Shown: positions 34,695 through 43,488 of the stretch, one piece after another
Layout of the letters: every line of letters starts with the position of its first letter
Numbering within the stretch: the stretch's first letter is position 1
From: Bradyrhizobium sp. in8p8
GTDB lineage: Bacteria; Pseudomonadota; Alphaproteobacteria; Rhizobiales; Xanthobacteraceae
DNA: 64,000 nt
Direction: 5' to 3'
Assembly (NCBI RefSeq): GCF_000426845.1
Contig: NZ_AUGD01000012.1
Location: 1 to 64,000 of the forward strand
Made by a program: the position numbers and the translations under genes
The notes under the pieces: generated by a model
The model's database searches: none
What the model was told of the DNA's origin: nothing
What the model saw: the letters and a program-made list of their open reading frames with translations, nothing else

Positions 34695-35759
34695 TCAATT
34701 TTGGACAAAGTAGAGAAGCATGACGCCAGCCGCAAACGTTAGGAGTGCGACAAGAGCGTCATAGCCCATCCGCAGGAATGTCTTGTTGGCCCGCTCGAGC
34801 AGACCAACCAAGAAGATTCCCGTCAGGATAATCCCGAGCGTTGCCGCGATCGTTTCGAAGCGGCCGGCCTGGTTCAGGACCGGCTCACCTGCATAGACGA
34901 GGTCGGCGAGGAAGACGAGTCCGAGCGTGAGAATGTTAGTGCCGAATACATCGCCCAACGCCATCTCGTAGCGTCGCAGCCGCACCGCCGAAATAATGGA
35001 GCTCAGTTCCGGGAGCGACGTGGCAAATCCGACCAGAACAAGCCCGACAATGCCTGATCCCAGACCGGTGAGTTTGGCGATAGCATCACCGCTCTGGGCG
35101 AGACCGAAGCCCGCCACGAGAATGGCGATTGCACATAGAACGGTCAGCAGCACTAGTGTGGTAAGCGACGAGTGGGACCCGCCGCCGCCTTGATCACTCC
35201 CTCCTTCCTCGGGCTGGTCCGAACGGTGCCCTTGGCGTCGCTCGGCGCGCCAAGGGGCACGTCTCCCATATCGTGCCGACATCCAGAACGCAAAGACGGC
35301 GTAGGCTAGAAGTGCGAGCGACCAGGCGCCAAACGGACCAAGACTTACATCGCCCGCTAACACCGCAGAAATGGTAAGCGATAGAGCGACGATGACAAGT
35401 ACGCCCTGCATAAGCGTTGTCGGCCGGCCGATGGTGGATGTGATGGCGTCGCGACCGAGCACGGCGTCGGCTGCTGCGATCAGTACGACGTTGATGGAAA
35501 CGCTGCCCAGCAGGTTATTCGTAGCAAGGGCTGCGTTCCCGACATATGCCGACGTCGAAACTGCGGCAATCTCCGGCAGGGATGTAATCGTGCCCATGAA
35601 CAGCATTCCGACGAATGCCTCGCTCAATCCGGTACTGTCGGCGATTGCGTCAAGATATTGCGCCAGCTTGTAGCCGGAGAACCAGACAATGCCCGCAGCT
35701 GACACGAAGATCGCAAGATTGGCGAAAAGACCCAGACTGCTGAGATCGCCGAGGTTCAT
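34695..35759 (-). CDS. CaCA-family Na+/Ca2+ (cation/H+) exchanger
   Basis: A 354-residue exchanger with the two internal alpha repeats. Repeat 1: SEAFVGMLFMGTITSLPEIA; repeat 2: GSGIVGLVLVGFATSLPELS, with the ion-binding Glu in each (LPEIA, LPELS) and NLLGSVSINVVLI / GDVFGTNILTLGL. A hydrophilic Arg/Gly/Gln-rich loop (about 165-195) separates the halves. About ten helices are predicted. It follows the oxidase genes on the same strand by 30 bp and may be co-transcribed, though a functional link is not evident. Confidence 0.88.
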   Translation of the reverse strand: MNLGDLSSLGLFANLAIFVSAAGIVWFSGYKLAQYLDAIADSTGLSEAFVGMLFMGTITSLPEIAAVSTSAYVGNAALATNNLLGSVSINVVLIAAADAVLGRDAITSTIGRPTTLMQGVLVIVALSLTISAVLAGDVSLGPFGAWSLALLAYAVFAFWMSARYGRRAPWRAERRQGHRSDQPEEGGSDQGGGGSHSSLTTLVLLTVLCAIAILVAGFGLAQSGDAIAKLTGLGSGIVGLVLVGFATSLPELSSIISAVRLRRYEMALGDVFGTNILTLGLVFLADLVYAGEPVLNQAGRFETIAATLGIILTGIFLVGLLERANKTFLRMGYDALVALLTFAAGVMLLYFVQN

Positions 35760-35789
35760 TGCATCGTTCTCCTGGCTCCAGTCTCAAGG

Positions 35790-36149
35790 CTAGCCGCAAG
35801 GTGGCACGATAATTGCCGGCAATCCAATCCAGCCGATCGCGAGGAGCGACAACAACGCGACCCCCACCGCTAGGTGTCGAAGAAAGTCGGCGGATGAATC
35901 CCGGGTGTCTTCGACGTGGTCGGGTGCTCGGAGCGCAATGAACATCAGAACGAGAACGCCAGTCGCGGCTATTGCTGCACCCGATAAAATCGTCAGAGGA
36001 ACTACGCTGAATCCAAGGAGATGCAGACGATGAAAGCTGCGGGCGCAGGCGAGTGCGTTGAACACGTATACGAAGCCAAAATACGCAGCCCAGATCAGCA
36101 GCCCGCCCAGCACGGAAAACGTTTTGCGAATGAATGATGCATTGTCCAT
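35790..36149 (-). CDS. Small membrane protein of the oxidase operon
   Basis: A 119-residue protein with three predicted helices: VLGGLLIWAAYFGFVYVFNAL, VVPLTILSGAAIAATGVLVLM and HLAVGVALLSLLAIGWIGLPA. It begins 6 bp after the stop of the fused oxidase subunit, so it is very likely part of that operon. It may be an assembly or accessory subunit; I do not recognise a named family. Confidence 0.65.
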   Translation of the reverse strand: MDNASFIRKTFSVLGGLLIWAAYFGFVYVFNALACARSFHRLHLLGFSVVPLTILSGAAIAATGVLVLMFIALRAPDHVEDTRDSSADFLRHLAVGVALLSLLAIGWIGLPAIIVPPCG

Positions 36150-36155
36150 GCGCGC

Positions 36156-38735
36156 TTACCCGAGCAGGCGCGGAAACAGGTGAACGATCACGAGCGACAC
36201 GATGCCCTGCACGATGGTGTACTGCCAAAGCAGCTGGGTGTTGTCGAAGGTCACGCGACGTTCGGCAGACAGGCGTCCCGTGAGCGAACGAGCGGCCGTG
36301 TAGCATCCCATGACCATGAGCACAGCTGCAAAGAATCCCTGCCATGAGACAACCGCGTACACAGTGGCGCCGTAGCTCGACGCCGACGGCGACAAGCCAA
36401 CCGAGCGATGAGCGAGCACCTCAATGGCGACAGGCAAAGGGATGAGCAGTGTAGCGGCGACGAGAGCGAGGACGACGGGAGCGGAGCTTCTGCTCGGCAC
36501 GCGCGTGAGCAGCCGGCTCGCGCCAAACACTCCTGCGCCGCTCAGCAGGTACACTACAGCCGAAGCAACCGACCAGGCGAGATCCGGCAAATCGGCAGGT
36601 TCGCGCGGCCAAAGTTGCGGGTTCACGGTCCACAGATAGAAGTACGAGAACAGCAGGCAAGCAAATGCGGTAGCAGCGACCAAGATGAGTACTATCATCG
36701 CCCACCAGCTGTGGCTGACGGAACCCGTTACGTAGGCCGGAAGCACAAGGCCCCCGCCGACATCGACTGTCGGCACATCCGGACCCGGGTCCGTGTCCCA
36801 TAGCCACCAAAGAACGCAAGCAGTCGCGAGTGCGCCGCAAGCGAACGCCGGAATATAGAGTTTGAGAGTTAGTCCAAAGAAGAAGGCGGCAGTAAACAGC
36901 GCCGCCAACACGGGCGGCCAACTCGGACCTGGCATCCTCAGCACATATTGTGGCCGCGCCTCGATGGGACTAGTCACAATGGTCTCGCGCGACCGCGTCG
37001 GCGCGCCCGGCAGGTAGTACCGCCCCTCCTGCACGTCTGCGGCAAGGTTGGGCTGGTCCCAAAGCGGCTCGCGGCTGGTGACGATGGGGATCGACCGCGT
37101 TTGGTAGTTGCCGGTAGGTAGCCATTCAAGCGTTCCTGCGTTCCATGGATTCCCGGCACTTGCTCCGAATGGACGGAAGTTCCTTGCAAGGTCGATCAGA
37201 AAGGTCAGAACTCCGGTCGCGATCATGAATGCGCCCACCGTCGAGATCATGTTCAGCGGGCCCCAGCCCATCGCCGCGATGTACGTATAGGTGCGACGCG
37301 GCATGCCCATCAGGCCGGTGAGGTGCATCGTGAAGAAGGTGACATTCACGCCGACGAACATCAGCCAGAACGCGGTCTTGCCGAGTCGTTCGGAGAGCGG
37401 CTTACTCGATATGGTGGGCGCCCAATAGTAGAAGGCGGCAAACAGCGGAAAGACCATCCCGCCAATCAGGACGTAGTGGAAGTGAGCGACGACAAAGTAA
37501 GTGTCGTGTGCCTGCCAATCGAACGGGGCCATTGCCACCATCACACCGGTCAGGCCGCCAAGTGTAAAGATGAAGAGAAAGCCAAGAATGAAGTAGGATG
37601 GAGTCTTCCATTGCAACGTACCCAACGCGAAAGTCGAAATCCATGCGAAGACCTGGATTCCGCTTGGTATCGACACGGCCATGCTCGCGGCAGAGAAGAA
37701 GCTGACCGAAAGAGCCGGAAGGCCAGTCGTGAACATGTGGTGCACCCACAGCCCGAACGACAGGAAACCTGTGCCGATGACGGCCAACACCACAAGCCGG
37801 TACGCCACGAGGGGCGCCTGCGCCATCGCCGGCACGATCATCGACACCATGCCCGCGGCGGGCAGGAAGATGATATAGACTTCGGGATGGCCGAAAAACC
37901 AGAAGAGGTGCTGCCACAGCAACGGGTCGCCGCCCTTCTCAGCGAGGAAGAAAGGCCAGTGGAATGCGCGCTCGAGCTCGAGAAGCACTGTGGCAATTAT
38001 GATCGCGGGGAAGGCAAAGACGATCATCAGCGCGAAGATCAACATTGCCCAGGAGTACACAGGAAGCTTGTCGAGCGATTGTCCCGGTGCGCGCGTCTTC
38101 AGAACGCCGACGATGATCTCGATCGCACCCGCGATGGCCGAGATTTCGATGAACCCGATGCCGAGAAGCCAGAAGTCGGCATTGATCCCGGAAGAGAACG
38201 TATAGCTCGTCAGTGGCGGATACATGAACCAGCCGCCATCTGGAGCCAGTCCGAAGAAGAGACTGCAAAAGAAGGCAAGGCCACCGACGAAATATGCCCA
38301 GAATGCATATGCTGACAATCGTGGAAACGGGAGATCGCGTGCCGCCTGCAAATTCGGAAGCAGATACACGCCCATGGCCTCGACCGCCGGCACAGCGAAC
38401 AAGAACATCATCAGCGTGCCGTGCATGGTGAACAGCTGATTATAGAGTGCGTGGCCGATAAGCCTGCTTTCCGGGACCGCCAGCTGCGTGCGCATCATCA
38501 GCGCCAGAATTCCCGCCAAAACAAAGAACAACATCGATGCTCCGACGTACCAGACGCCGACATAGCTGTTGTTCACAGCCGAGATCAGATGGAAGCCGCG
38601 CGGTGGTGCCCAGATTCGCTCCAGCTCGTCGAGCTCGCCCTCTGGGCGCGGGACCGCATTCGGAAAGCCGTCAGTCCCGATGGATCTTGTCTCCCGCGAA
38701 TTTGCGATAGCTGGGTGTTCTGCAGTCGTCGTCAC
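36156..38735 (-). CDS. ctaD: Cytochrome c oxidase subunit I fused to subunit III (caa3-type)
   Basis: An 859-residue, approximately 19-helix protein. Residues about 30-560 are heme-copper oxidase subunit I: LFTMHGTLMMFLFAVP (low-spin heme His), FWFFGHPEVYIIFLP (CuB His, cross-linked Tyr and D-channel Glu), WVHHMFTTGLP (CuB His pair) and VVAHFHYVLIGG (heme ligands). Residues about 620-859 resemble subunit III (LFSYFYLWTVNPQLW, ending in IVHLFPRLLG). Start is GTG 38735, sharing GTGA with the end of ctaC. The fusion is known in caa3 oxidases. It reduces O2 to water with proton pumping. Confidence 0.93.
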   Translation of the reverse strand: MTTTAEHPAIANSRETRSIGTDGFPNAVPRPEGELDELERIWAPPRGFHLISAVNNSYVGVWYVGASMLFFVLAGILALMMRTQLAVPESRLIGHALYNQLFTMHGTLMMFLFAVPAVEAMGVYLLPNLQAARDLPFPRLSAYAFWAYFVGGLAFFCSLFFGLAPDGGWFMYPPLTSYTFSSGINADFWLLGIGFIEISAIAGAIEIIVGVLKTRAPGQSLDKLPVYSWAMLIFALMIVFAFPAIIIATVLLELERAFHWPFFLAEKGGDPLLWQHLFWFFGHPEVYIIFLPAAGMVSMIVPAMAQAPLVAYRLVVLAVIGTGFLSFGLWVHHMFTTGLPALSVSFFSAASMAVSIPSGIQVFAWISTFALGTLQWKTPSYFILGFLFIFTLGGLTGVMVAMAPFDWQAHDTYFVVAHFHYVLIGGMVFPLFAAFYYWAPTISSKPLSERLGKTAFWLMFVGVNVTFFTMHLTGLMGMPRRTYTYIAAMGWGPLNMISTVGAFMIATGVLTFLIDLARNFRPFGASAGNPWNAGTLEWLPTGNYQTRSIPIVTSREPLWDQPNLAADVQEGRYYLPGAPTRSRETIVTSPIEARPQYVLRMPGPSWPPVLAALFTAAFFFGLTLKLYIPAFACGALATACVLWWLWDTDPGPDVPTVDVGGGLVLPAYVTGSVSHSWWAMIVLILVAATAFACLLFSYFYLWTVNPQLWPREPADLPDLAWSVASAVVYLLSGAGVFGASRLLTRVPSRSSAPVVLALVAATLLIPLPVAIEVLAHRSVGLSPSASSYGATVYAVVSWQGFFAAVLMVMGCYTAARSLTGRLSAERRVTFDNTQLLWQYTIVQGIVSLVIVHLFPRLLG

Positions 38736-39757
38736 TTGAGACCCTCAAGATACTCCGCGATCGCGCGAAGTTCCTCCCCGCGCAGGTTGGCGAATGACGG
38801 CATCAAGTTGCCGGGCTTCAGATGCTGTGCGGACGCAATCCAACCCGCCACCGTGCCGGCGTTGTTGGGGAAGCTTCCGGCGGCGATTGACCTGCGGCTG
38901 CCAAAGTGGGTGAGATCGGGACCGATCTGGCCCGAAGCCGCCGTACCGCGTACGGTGTGACAGGCGCCGCACCCGGTGGCGATGAACAGCTCCTTTCCCT
39001 TGGCGCCCAGCTCGGTCACGGGATCGTTTGCCGGCCTTCTCTGATCCGCAAGCCAAGCCGGATAATTCTCGCGCTCCACCGCAACCACGTAGAACGCCAT
39101 CAGGGCATGCTGAGCGCCGCAATACTCTGCGCATTGGCCGCGATAGACCCCGGGCCGCGCGGCCGAAAACTGATACCTGTTGACGCGTCCCGGTATCATG
39201 TCGAGTTTGCCGGCGAGGCTCGGCACCCAGAATGAGTGGATGACGTCGTTTGATCTTAGAATGAATTCGACAGGCGCGCCCACCGGAACACGGATTTCGT
39301 TTGCGGACGCGAGCCGCTCGCCCTGCGGATCGAGATAGTTCACTCGCCACCACCAGCGCTCGCCGACGACTTCGATGCGGGCCACGGGATTCTCGCGAGC
39401 CGCCGAATGACCCGTAAGCATCAGCCCGTAGACCAGAAGAATTGTGAGAACAGCAATCGGCATGGCGACACCGAAAACGATGACGAAGCGATGCCCGCTC
39501 ATCCAGCCGCGCCTCGTCCCGCCAAACACTGCATGCGCCGTGAAGGTGAGAACTAGCAGAAATATTGCCGCACCACCTGCAAACATCACCCAGCTCAGGG
39601 TGCGGATGGCTTCAGCATTCGGACCAGACGTGATCAGCGCTGACTGCAGCCACATTAGTGACGGCTGGCTGCCATGGCTTTCTTCCGGCAGCATCCAGGT
39701 GCAGCCCGAGACGCCGGCGCCAGCAGCAAGAACTGCGAATGACGAGAGCGCTTTCAT
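38732..39757 (-). CDS. ctaC: Cytochrome c oxidase subunit II with fused cytochrome c
   Basis: A 341-residue subunit carrying CuA. Lipobox AGVSGC near residue 18, two helices (MFAGGAAIFLLVLTFTAHAV, VIVFGVAMPIAVLTILLVY), then the cupredoxin with WWWRVNYLDP, DVIHSFWVPSLAGKLD and the CuA loop GQCAEYCGAQHALM. The C-terminal cytochrome c has CGACH at about residues 261-265 and Met in LMPSFANL. This is the caa3 arrangement. ATG 39757 shares ATGA with the cytochrome gene before it. Confidence 0.93.
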   Translation of the reverse strand: MKALSSFAVLAAGAGVSGCTWMLPEESHGSQPSLMWLQSALITSGPNAEAIRTLSWVMFAGGAAIFLLVLTFTAHAVFGGTRRGWMSGHRFVIVFGVAMPIAVLTILLVYGLMLTGHSAARENPVARIEVVGERWWWRVNYLDPQGERLASANEIRVPVGAPVEFILRSNDVIHSFWVPSLAGKLDMIPGRVNRYQFSAARPGVYRGQCAEYCGAQHALMAFYVVAVERENYPAWLADQRRPANDPVTELGAKGKELFIATGCGACHTVRGTAASGQIGPDLTHFGSRRSIAAGSFPNNAGTVAGWIASAQHLKPGNLMPSFANLRGEELRAIAEYLEGLK

Positions 39758-40194
39758 TTTCTTAGAGTGTACAGGTAGGCGGCGATATGCACCGCCTCTT
39801 GATACGAGATCGGCAATTGCGGCATGGCCGTCCGCTGTGACAGCGACGGCGCATCGCGCACCCAAGCGACAAGCACAGTAGGTTCGTTCGGAATCATACC
39901 CGCGATGTACGTTCGCTTGGCGAACGTGTTCAGTGGGGGGCCGACAATCCCATTGGCGCCCGGAACGCCGGGAATTGCGTGGCAAGTCCCGCATCCGACC
40001 GCCGCAACGAGCTCTCGGCCTTTTGCCGCATCTCCATTCACGAGTCGGCGCTCATCAAAGTAGGATTTCTGCTCAGCTGCTTGCTGAAGATCGGAACAGC
40101 CGCCTAGAACCACCGTCGTAGCGCCCACGACAGCGCAGATCACCCCGCGCCCGTGCCGAGTCGCTCCAGAATTGCCAGTATGGTGGCCTTTCAC
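39754..40194 (-). CDS. Cytochrome c lipoprotein of the caa3 operon
   Basis: A 146-residue monoheme cytochrome. Lipobox VVLGGC near residue 33, then DLQQAAEQKSYFDERRLVNG, heme motif CGTCH and a likely Met ligand in TAMPQLPIS, ending in HIAAYLYTLRK. The start is GTG 40194, which forms a GTGA overlap with the small gene before it; the same device links ctaC and ctaD. It presumably passes electrons to subunit II. Confidence 0.82.
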   Translation of the reverse strand: MKGHHTGNSGATRHGRGVICAVVGATTVVLGGCSDLQQAAEQKSYFDERRLVNGDAAKGRELVAAVGCGTCHAIPGVPGANGIVGPPLNTFAKRTYIAGMIPNEPTVLVAWVRDAPSLSQRTAMPQLPISYQEAVHIAAYLYTLRK

Positions 40195-40391
40195 TTCGTT
40201 CCTGTGATCTGGCGCCCTGGCACGAGATCTCGATACCGGGCATAAGCGCCCGGCAAAGCGACCATCCGTCCGGATCCATTGAGCTGCCACCTTCCGCCTC
40301 TGCATTCTTCAACCCCAGTCGCGCTCTCGAGCTGCCTGAGGCGGTCATCCATCGGTAATGATCGATCGTCTGTCGGCACCTCCCTTGCCAT
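40191..40391 (-). CDS. Possible small first gene of the caa3 operon
   Basis: A 66-residue frame, charged and soluble: MDDRLRQLESATGVEEC from the second ATG (40352), then GSGRMVALPGAYARYRDLVP. Support is the GTGA overlap between its TGA and the GTG of the cytochrome gene, matching the coupling seen further down the operon. No family recognised, and it could still be a leader by chance. Confidence 0.35.
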   Translation of the reverse strand: MAREVPTDDRSLPMDDRLRQLESATGVEECRGGRWQLNGSGRMVALPGAYARYRDLVPGRQITGTK

Positions 40392-40889
40392 TGCTGCGGT
40401 AGCGGAACAGAACTGACTCAGGTGTGCCCGACCGCAATCTCGCGACCCTCCTCAGGCTTCCGCGCCCGAATGATCCCTAAAGCCCTCCGGATCGACGATT
40501 GTTCCTAAGCGGAGTGGCAGCGACCTCGTCCTGGCCAGAATTCGTGCAGCAAACGGAGGTTTTCTTGTACGGTAAGGTACATTTCCCATCCTCATCTGGA
40601 ATTGGCTTCCATCGATTGTTCTGCGGAGGGTCTTCTTTTGACAGCTGCGACTTTCCTCCTACCCGGCGGATCACTGATATGCTGTTGCGAAGGTGTTCTT
40701 GTTGCAGGCTGACGTGAGCGGCCGCCCCGTCGATCATAAGACAAGCTTCGCAGCATCAATCTGACTTGCGGTCGAGGCGCGCTCTGACTCCGGGCCCAGG
40801 AACCAGCCTTCGAAGTGTAGGTTGGTAGACCGCGGTTCCGCCGCTTCCGCGGAAGGGTTCGCTGATCATGTGCGAGTTGGGAAGCCACT
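40392..40889. other. Divergent promoter region between caa3 operon and triheme cytochrome
   Basis: No gene supported. It must hold the promoters for both directions, but I did not find a FNR-type TTGAN6TCAA box or a convincing -35/-10 pair. Confidence 0.4.
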
Positions 40890-41978
40890 ATGCGGAAGCT
40901 ATTGTGGGGTGCGCTGATCTCTATCTGTGCGGTGACGGCAGCATTCCTGTTCGCTTGGTCGGGCGTCTACAATATCGCTGCTTCCAGTGGTCATCTTGCC
41001 GTCGTTGGCAAATTTCTCCAGTTCGGCATGCAGAACTCGGTCGAGACGTATGCGGCCGGAATAGAAGTGCCGTCACTCGGTCCCGCTCACGTAGAACAGG
41101 GTATGCTATACTTCCACTCCGGGTGCGCGCCTTGTCACGGGGCGCCCGGCCTGTCGCGCAATCGGGTGGCGTTGGGGATGCTTCCGCAGCCACCGGATCT
41201 CACGCGTGCCTCCAATGACTGGTCGGGCGCGCAGCTCTTCTGGATCGTAAAGCATGGAATAAAGTACACTGGCATGCCGGCGTGGGCAGCGCCAAGCCGC
41301 GACGACGAAGTGTGGGCACTTGTCGCATTCCTTAGACGCATGCCGCAGATTCCAGCAGGAGAGTACCGGGCCGCCACCCGTCTGCGCGACGGCGAAAGCC
41401 AGGGTGCTCGGACAATAGCAAACGAAGGATTGATCGTCGGGCCGTTTGCCTGTGGCGGTTGTCATGGAGCGCGCGGCGAGGGAAGCTCGCTCGGTGGCGT
41501 TCCAAGGCTTGCGGGTCAGAAAACTGCGTATCTTGAGATGGCGTTGGAAGATTTCGCAGCGGGGACCCGATCGAGCGGGATGATGGAGCCACCGGTCGCC
41601 AACCTGGACCGGCAACAGCGAGGCGAACTCGCGCGCTACTATTCGTCCATAAATCTCGACGAGGTAGCAGAACACAACATCGGAGAAAGAATCGACGAGC
41701 CGCGCCAGCTTGGAGCCATACTTGCCGAACGAGGCGCGCCATCACGCGGAATTCCTGCTTGCCAAGCCTGTCACGGAAGGGATGGGCGTGCAAGCGACAA
41801 CACTCCCCAATATCCTGCACTTGCGGGACAGCATACCATCTATCTGACCAATCAGCTGCGGCTCTTTCGGGCAGGCAAGCGAGGTGGCCGCTTGGCGGAA
41901 GTCATGTCGGCCGCGGCGCGTGGCTTGACTGATGAAGACATCGAGGGAGTCGCAATGTACTACAACGCACTCAGATAA
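40890..41978 (+). CDS. Membrane-anchored triheme cytochrome c
   Basis: A 362-residue protein with three CxxCH motifs: CAPCH (about residue 79), CGGCH (about 188) and CQACH (about 291). One N-terminal helix (LWGALISICAVTAAFLFAW) anchors or exports it. Possible Met ligands lie in YTGMPAWA and SSGMMEPP. Three cytochrome domains in a row with RLAGQKTAYLEMAL/ALAGQHTIYLTNQL elements resemble cytochrome c4-like and alcohol-dehydrogenase cytochrome subunits. It diverges from the caa3 operon and is a candidate electron carrier for it. Confidence 0.87.
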   Translation: MRKLLWGALISICAVTAAFLFAWSGVYNIAASSGHLAVVGKFLQFGMQNSVETYAAGIEVPSLGPAHVEQGMLYFHSGCAPCHGAPGLSRNRVALGMLPQPPDLTRASNDWSGAQLFWIVKHGIKYTGMPAWAAPSRDDEVWALVAFLRRMPQIPAGEYRAATRLRDGESQGARTIANEGLIVGPFACGGCHGARGEGSSLGGVPRLAGQKTAYLEMALEDFAAGTRSSGMMEPPVANLDRQQRGELARYYSSINLDEVAEHNIGERIDEPRQLGAILAERGAPSRGIPACQACHGRDGRASDNTPQYPALAGQHTIYLTNQLRLFRAGKRGGRLAEVMSAAARGLTDEDIEGVAMYYNALR

Positions 41979-42130
41979 GGTCCGCGAGGCAAGGCAGCCG
42001 ACCTATTGATGGTGACAGTGACGAGCGACGGCTGTCTTGTGAAAGTCGATTGGCTTCAGGACTGACCTGGCCGATCAGGTCTCCTTGCGATGCGCACCCA
42101 AGCTGCCGTGTGCCACCCCGATGTGAAATT

Positions 42131-42676
42131 TCATGGGGCCGCGGCACTCTCGCTCGTCGAATGGTGAATGGCCACGCCCTGGAGCGTGTTGTTGGCCGCC
42201 TTGCCGGCAACCCCTTCAGATAAAACGCTTACCGATCCGTCCGTCTCAAGAATCGCGGCTGCTACTCTCCCAACGTCGGTGACCCCGTGCGATCGGAGTG
42301 CGGCAAGCACTTCCTCATGTGTCACGCGTTCCCTTCGCAGAGCATTTTCCAAGAATGAGCCGTCTCTTATGATCAAGGTCGGCTCAGCTTTGACCAGACG
42401 TTGTACTTTCTCAGAACGCACCGACAACCACGTGATAGCAAGTTGAAGGAAGATCAGCAGAGCCATCGCGAGCACGCCTTCCGACAAGGTCACGGATTTG
42501 TTGAGCAGCACGGTCGCTAAGGTCGAGCCGAGCGCTACCGTAATGACAAGGTCAAATGCATTCAGTTTGGTCAGCGTTCGCTTACCCGAGATGCGGAGCA
42601 GAACCACCAGGGCGAGATAGCTGGTCGCTCCGACGCTCAGAATGCGCACCAAATCCGTCCAACTGCCAAAAATCAT
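42131..42676 (-). CDS. DUF421/YetF-family membrane protein
   Basis: A 181-residue protein of the YetF/DUF421 family: an N-terminal pair or trio of helices (SVGATSYLALVVLLRISG; VLAMALLIFLQLAITWLS), the KRTLTKLNAFDLVITVALGS signature, and a cytoplasmic domain starting VKAEPTLIIRDGSFLENALR. ATG 42676 starts MIFGSWTDLVRIL; further upstream in-frame sequence looks non-coding. Function is not established; some members matter in spore or stress biology. Confidence 0.82.
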   Translation of the reverse strand: MIFGSWTDLVRILSVGATSYLALVVLLRISGKRTLTKLNAFDLVITVALGSTLATVLLNKSVTLSEGVLAMALLIFLQLAITWLSVRSEKVQRLVKAEPTLIIRDGSFLENALRRERVTHEEVLAALRSHGVTDVGRVAAAILETDGSVSVLSEGVAGKAANNTLQGVAIHHSTSESAAAP

Positions 42677-43488
42677 CACAATTCTGTTCCGTCCAGCATT
42701 GACGATCGAATCCGGAAACTGCTTGTCCGGTGATTGGTTGCTGTCCTGACCGGCGTCGCTCCTGCGATCGGCAGAAGGCAACGGTGCAATAATGTATGTT
42801 AGGATCATCAAACGCCGGGAACGAAGAAAGCCTCGCGAAACACTGGCATATGGTAACGCTGCTCGCTTGGCGTGGTGATAGAGTGAGGATCTGACCTCAA
42901 CGTGTGGCTTTTCAGATGCTTGGGCCCGCCATACTTCTAACTGAAGACCTGCAACAGCTATTCGCCTGATGCTCGACGAACTGCCGCGGTCAACCGGCAT
43001 GATAGTGCGTCCCGTGCACATGTTGCCGAACTGCTCGAGGCAGCCGCCCTGCCAGGCCAGACTATTGACGACGTCAAGACAATCGGACCTATGGCGCTAC
43101 TCCGACGAATTCGGACAACGTCTGGCCATTTCAGGCCGTTGTCGCCGGTCGCTGGGCGGCCGGCGATGAACATTGGGAAATGGGCCGTGCAAGTTGTTCA
43201 ACCCGGAGAGTCCCGGCTCTACAGACCCCCAAGACATGCACCTGATCGCCCCCGCGATATCAATGAGGGTCTTGAGACCGACGCCAAAATGGAGGCCGAC
43301 GCGCAGACCGGATGGATGAGACCTCCATAGGAAAGGGCATAAGGTCGGGACAAATGCCGCGTCGGATTTGGATTGAACCGGCGCGGGTCGGATCTCCTCT
43401 GCGATCTGCGCCGCTTCATGCTCGGAGCTGTCACGGAGTCGGCTGTCATACTCCTTGGGATTGGAGGACTGGTGATCGTGACGTCGAG
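42677..43488. other. Intergenic region, possibly with decayed coding sequence
   Basis: No gene I can support. A start-less plus-strand frame from about 42942 to 43330 has passable composition (...SRAHVAELLEAAALPGQTI...), so a remnant is possible. No repeats, hairpins or promoter elements stood out. Confidence 0.35.

Noticed and set aside
37323..38315. 330-residue plus-strand frame
   Set aside because: Antisense to oxidase subunit I, charged and repetitive without motifs.
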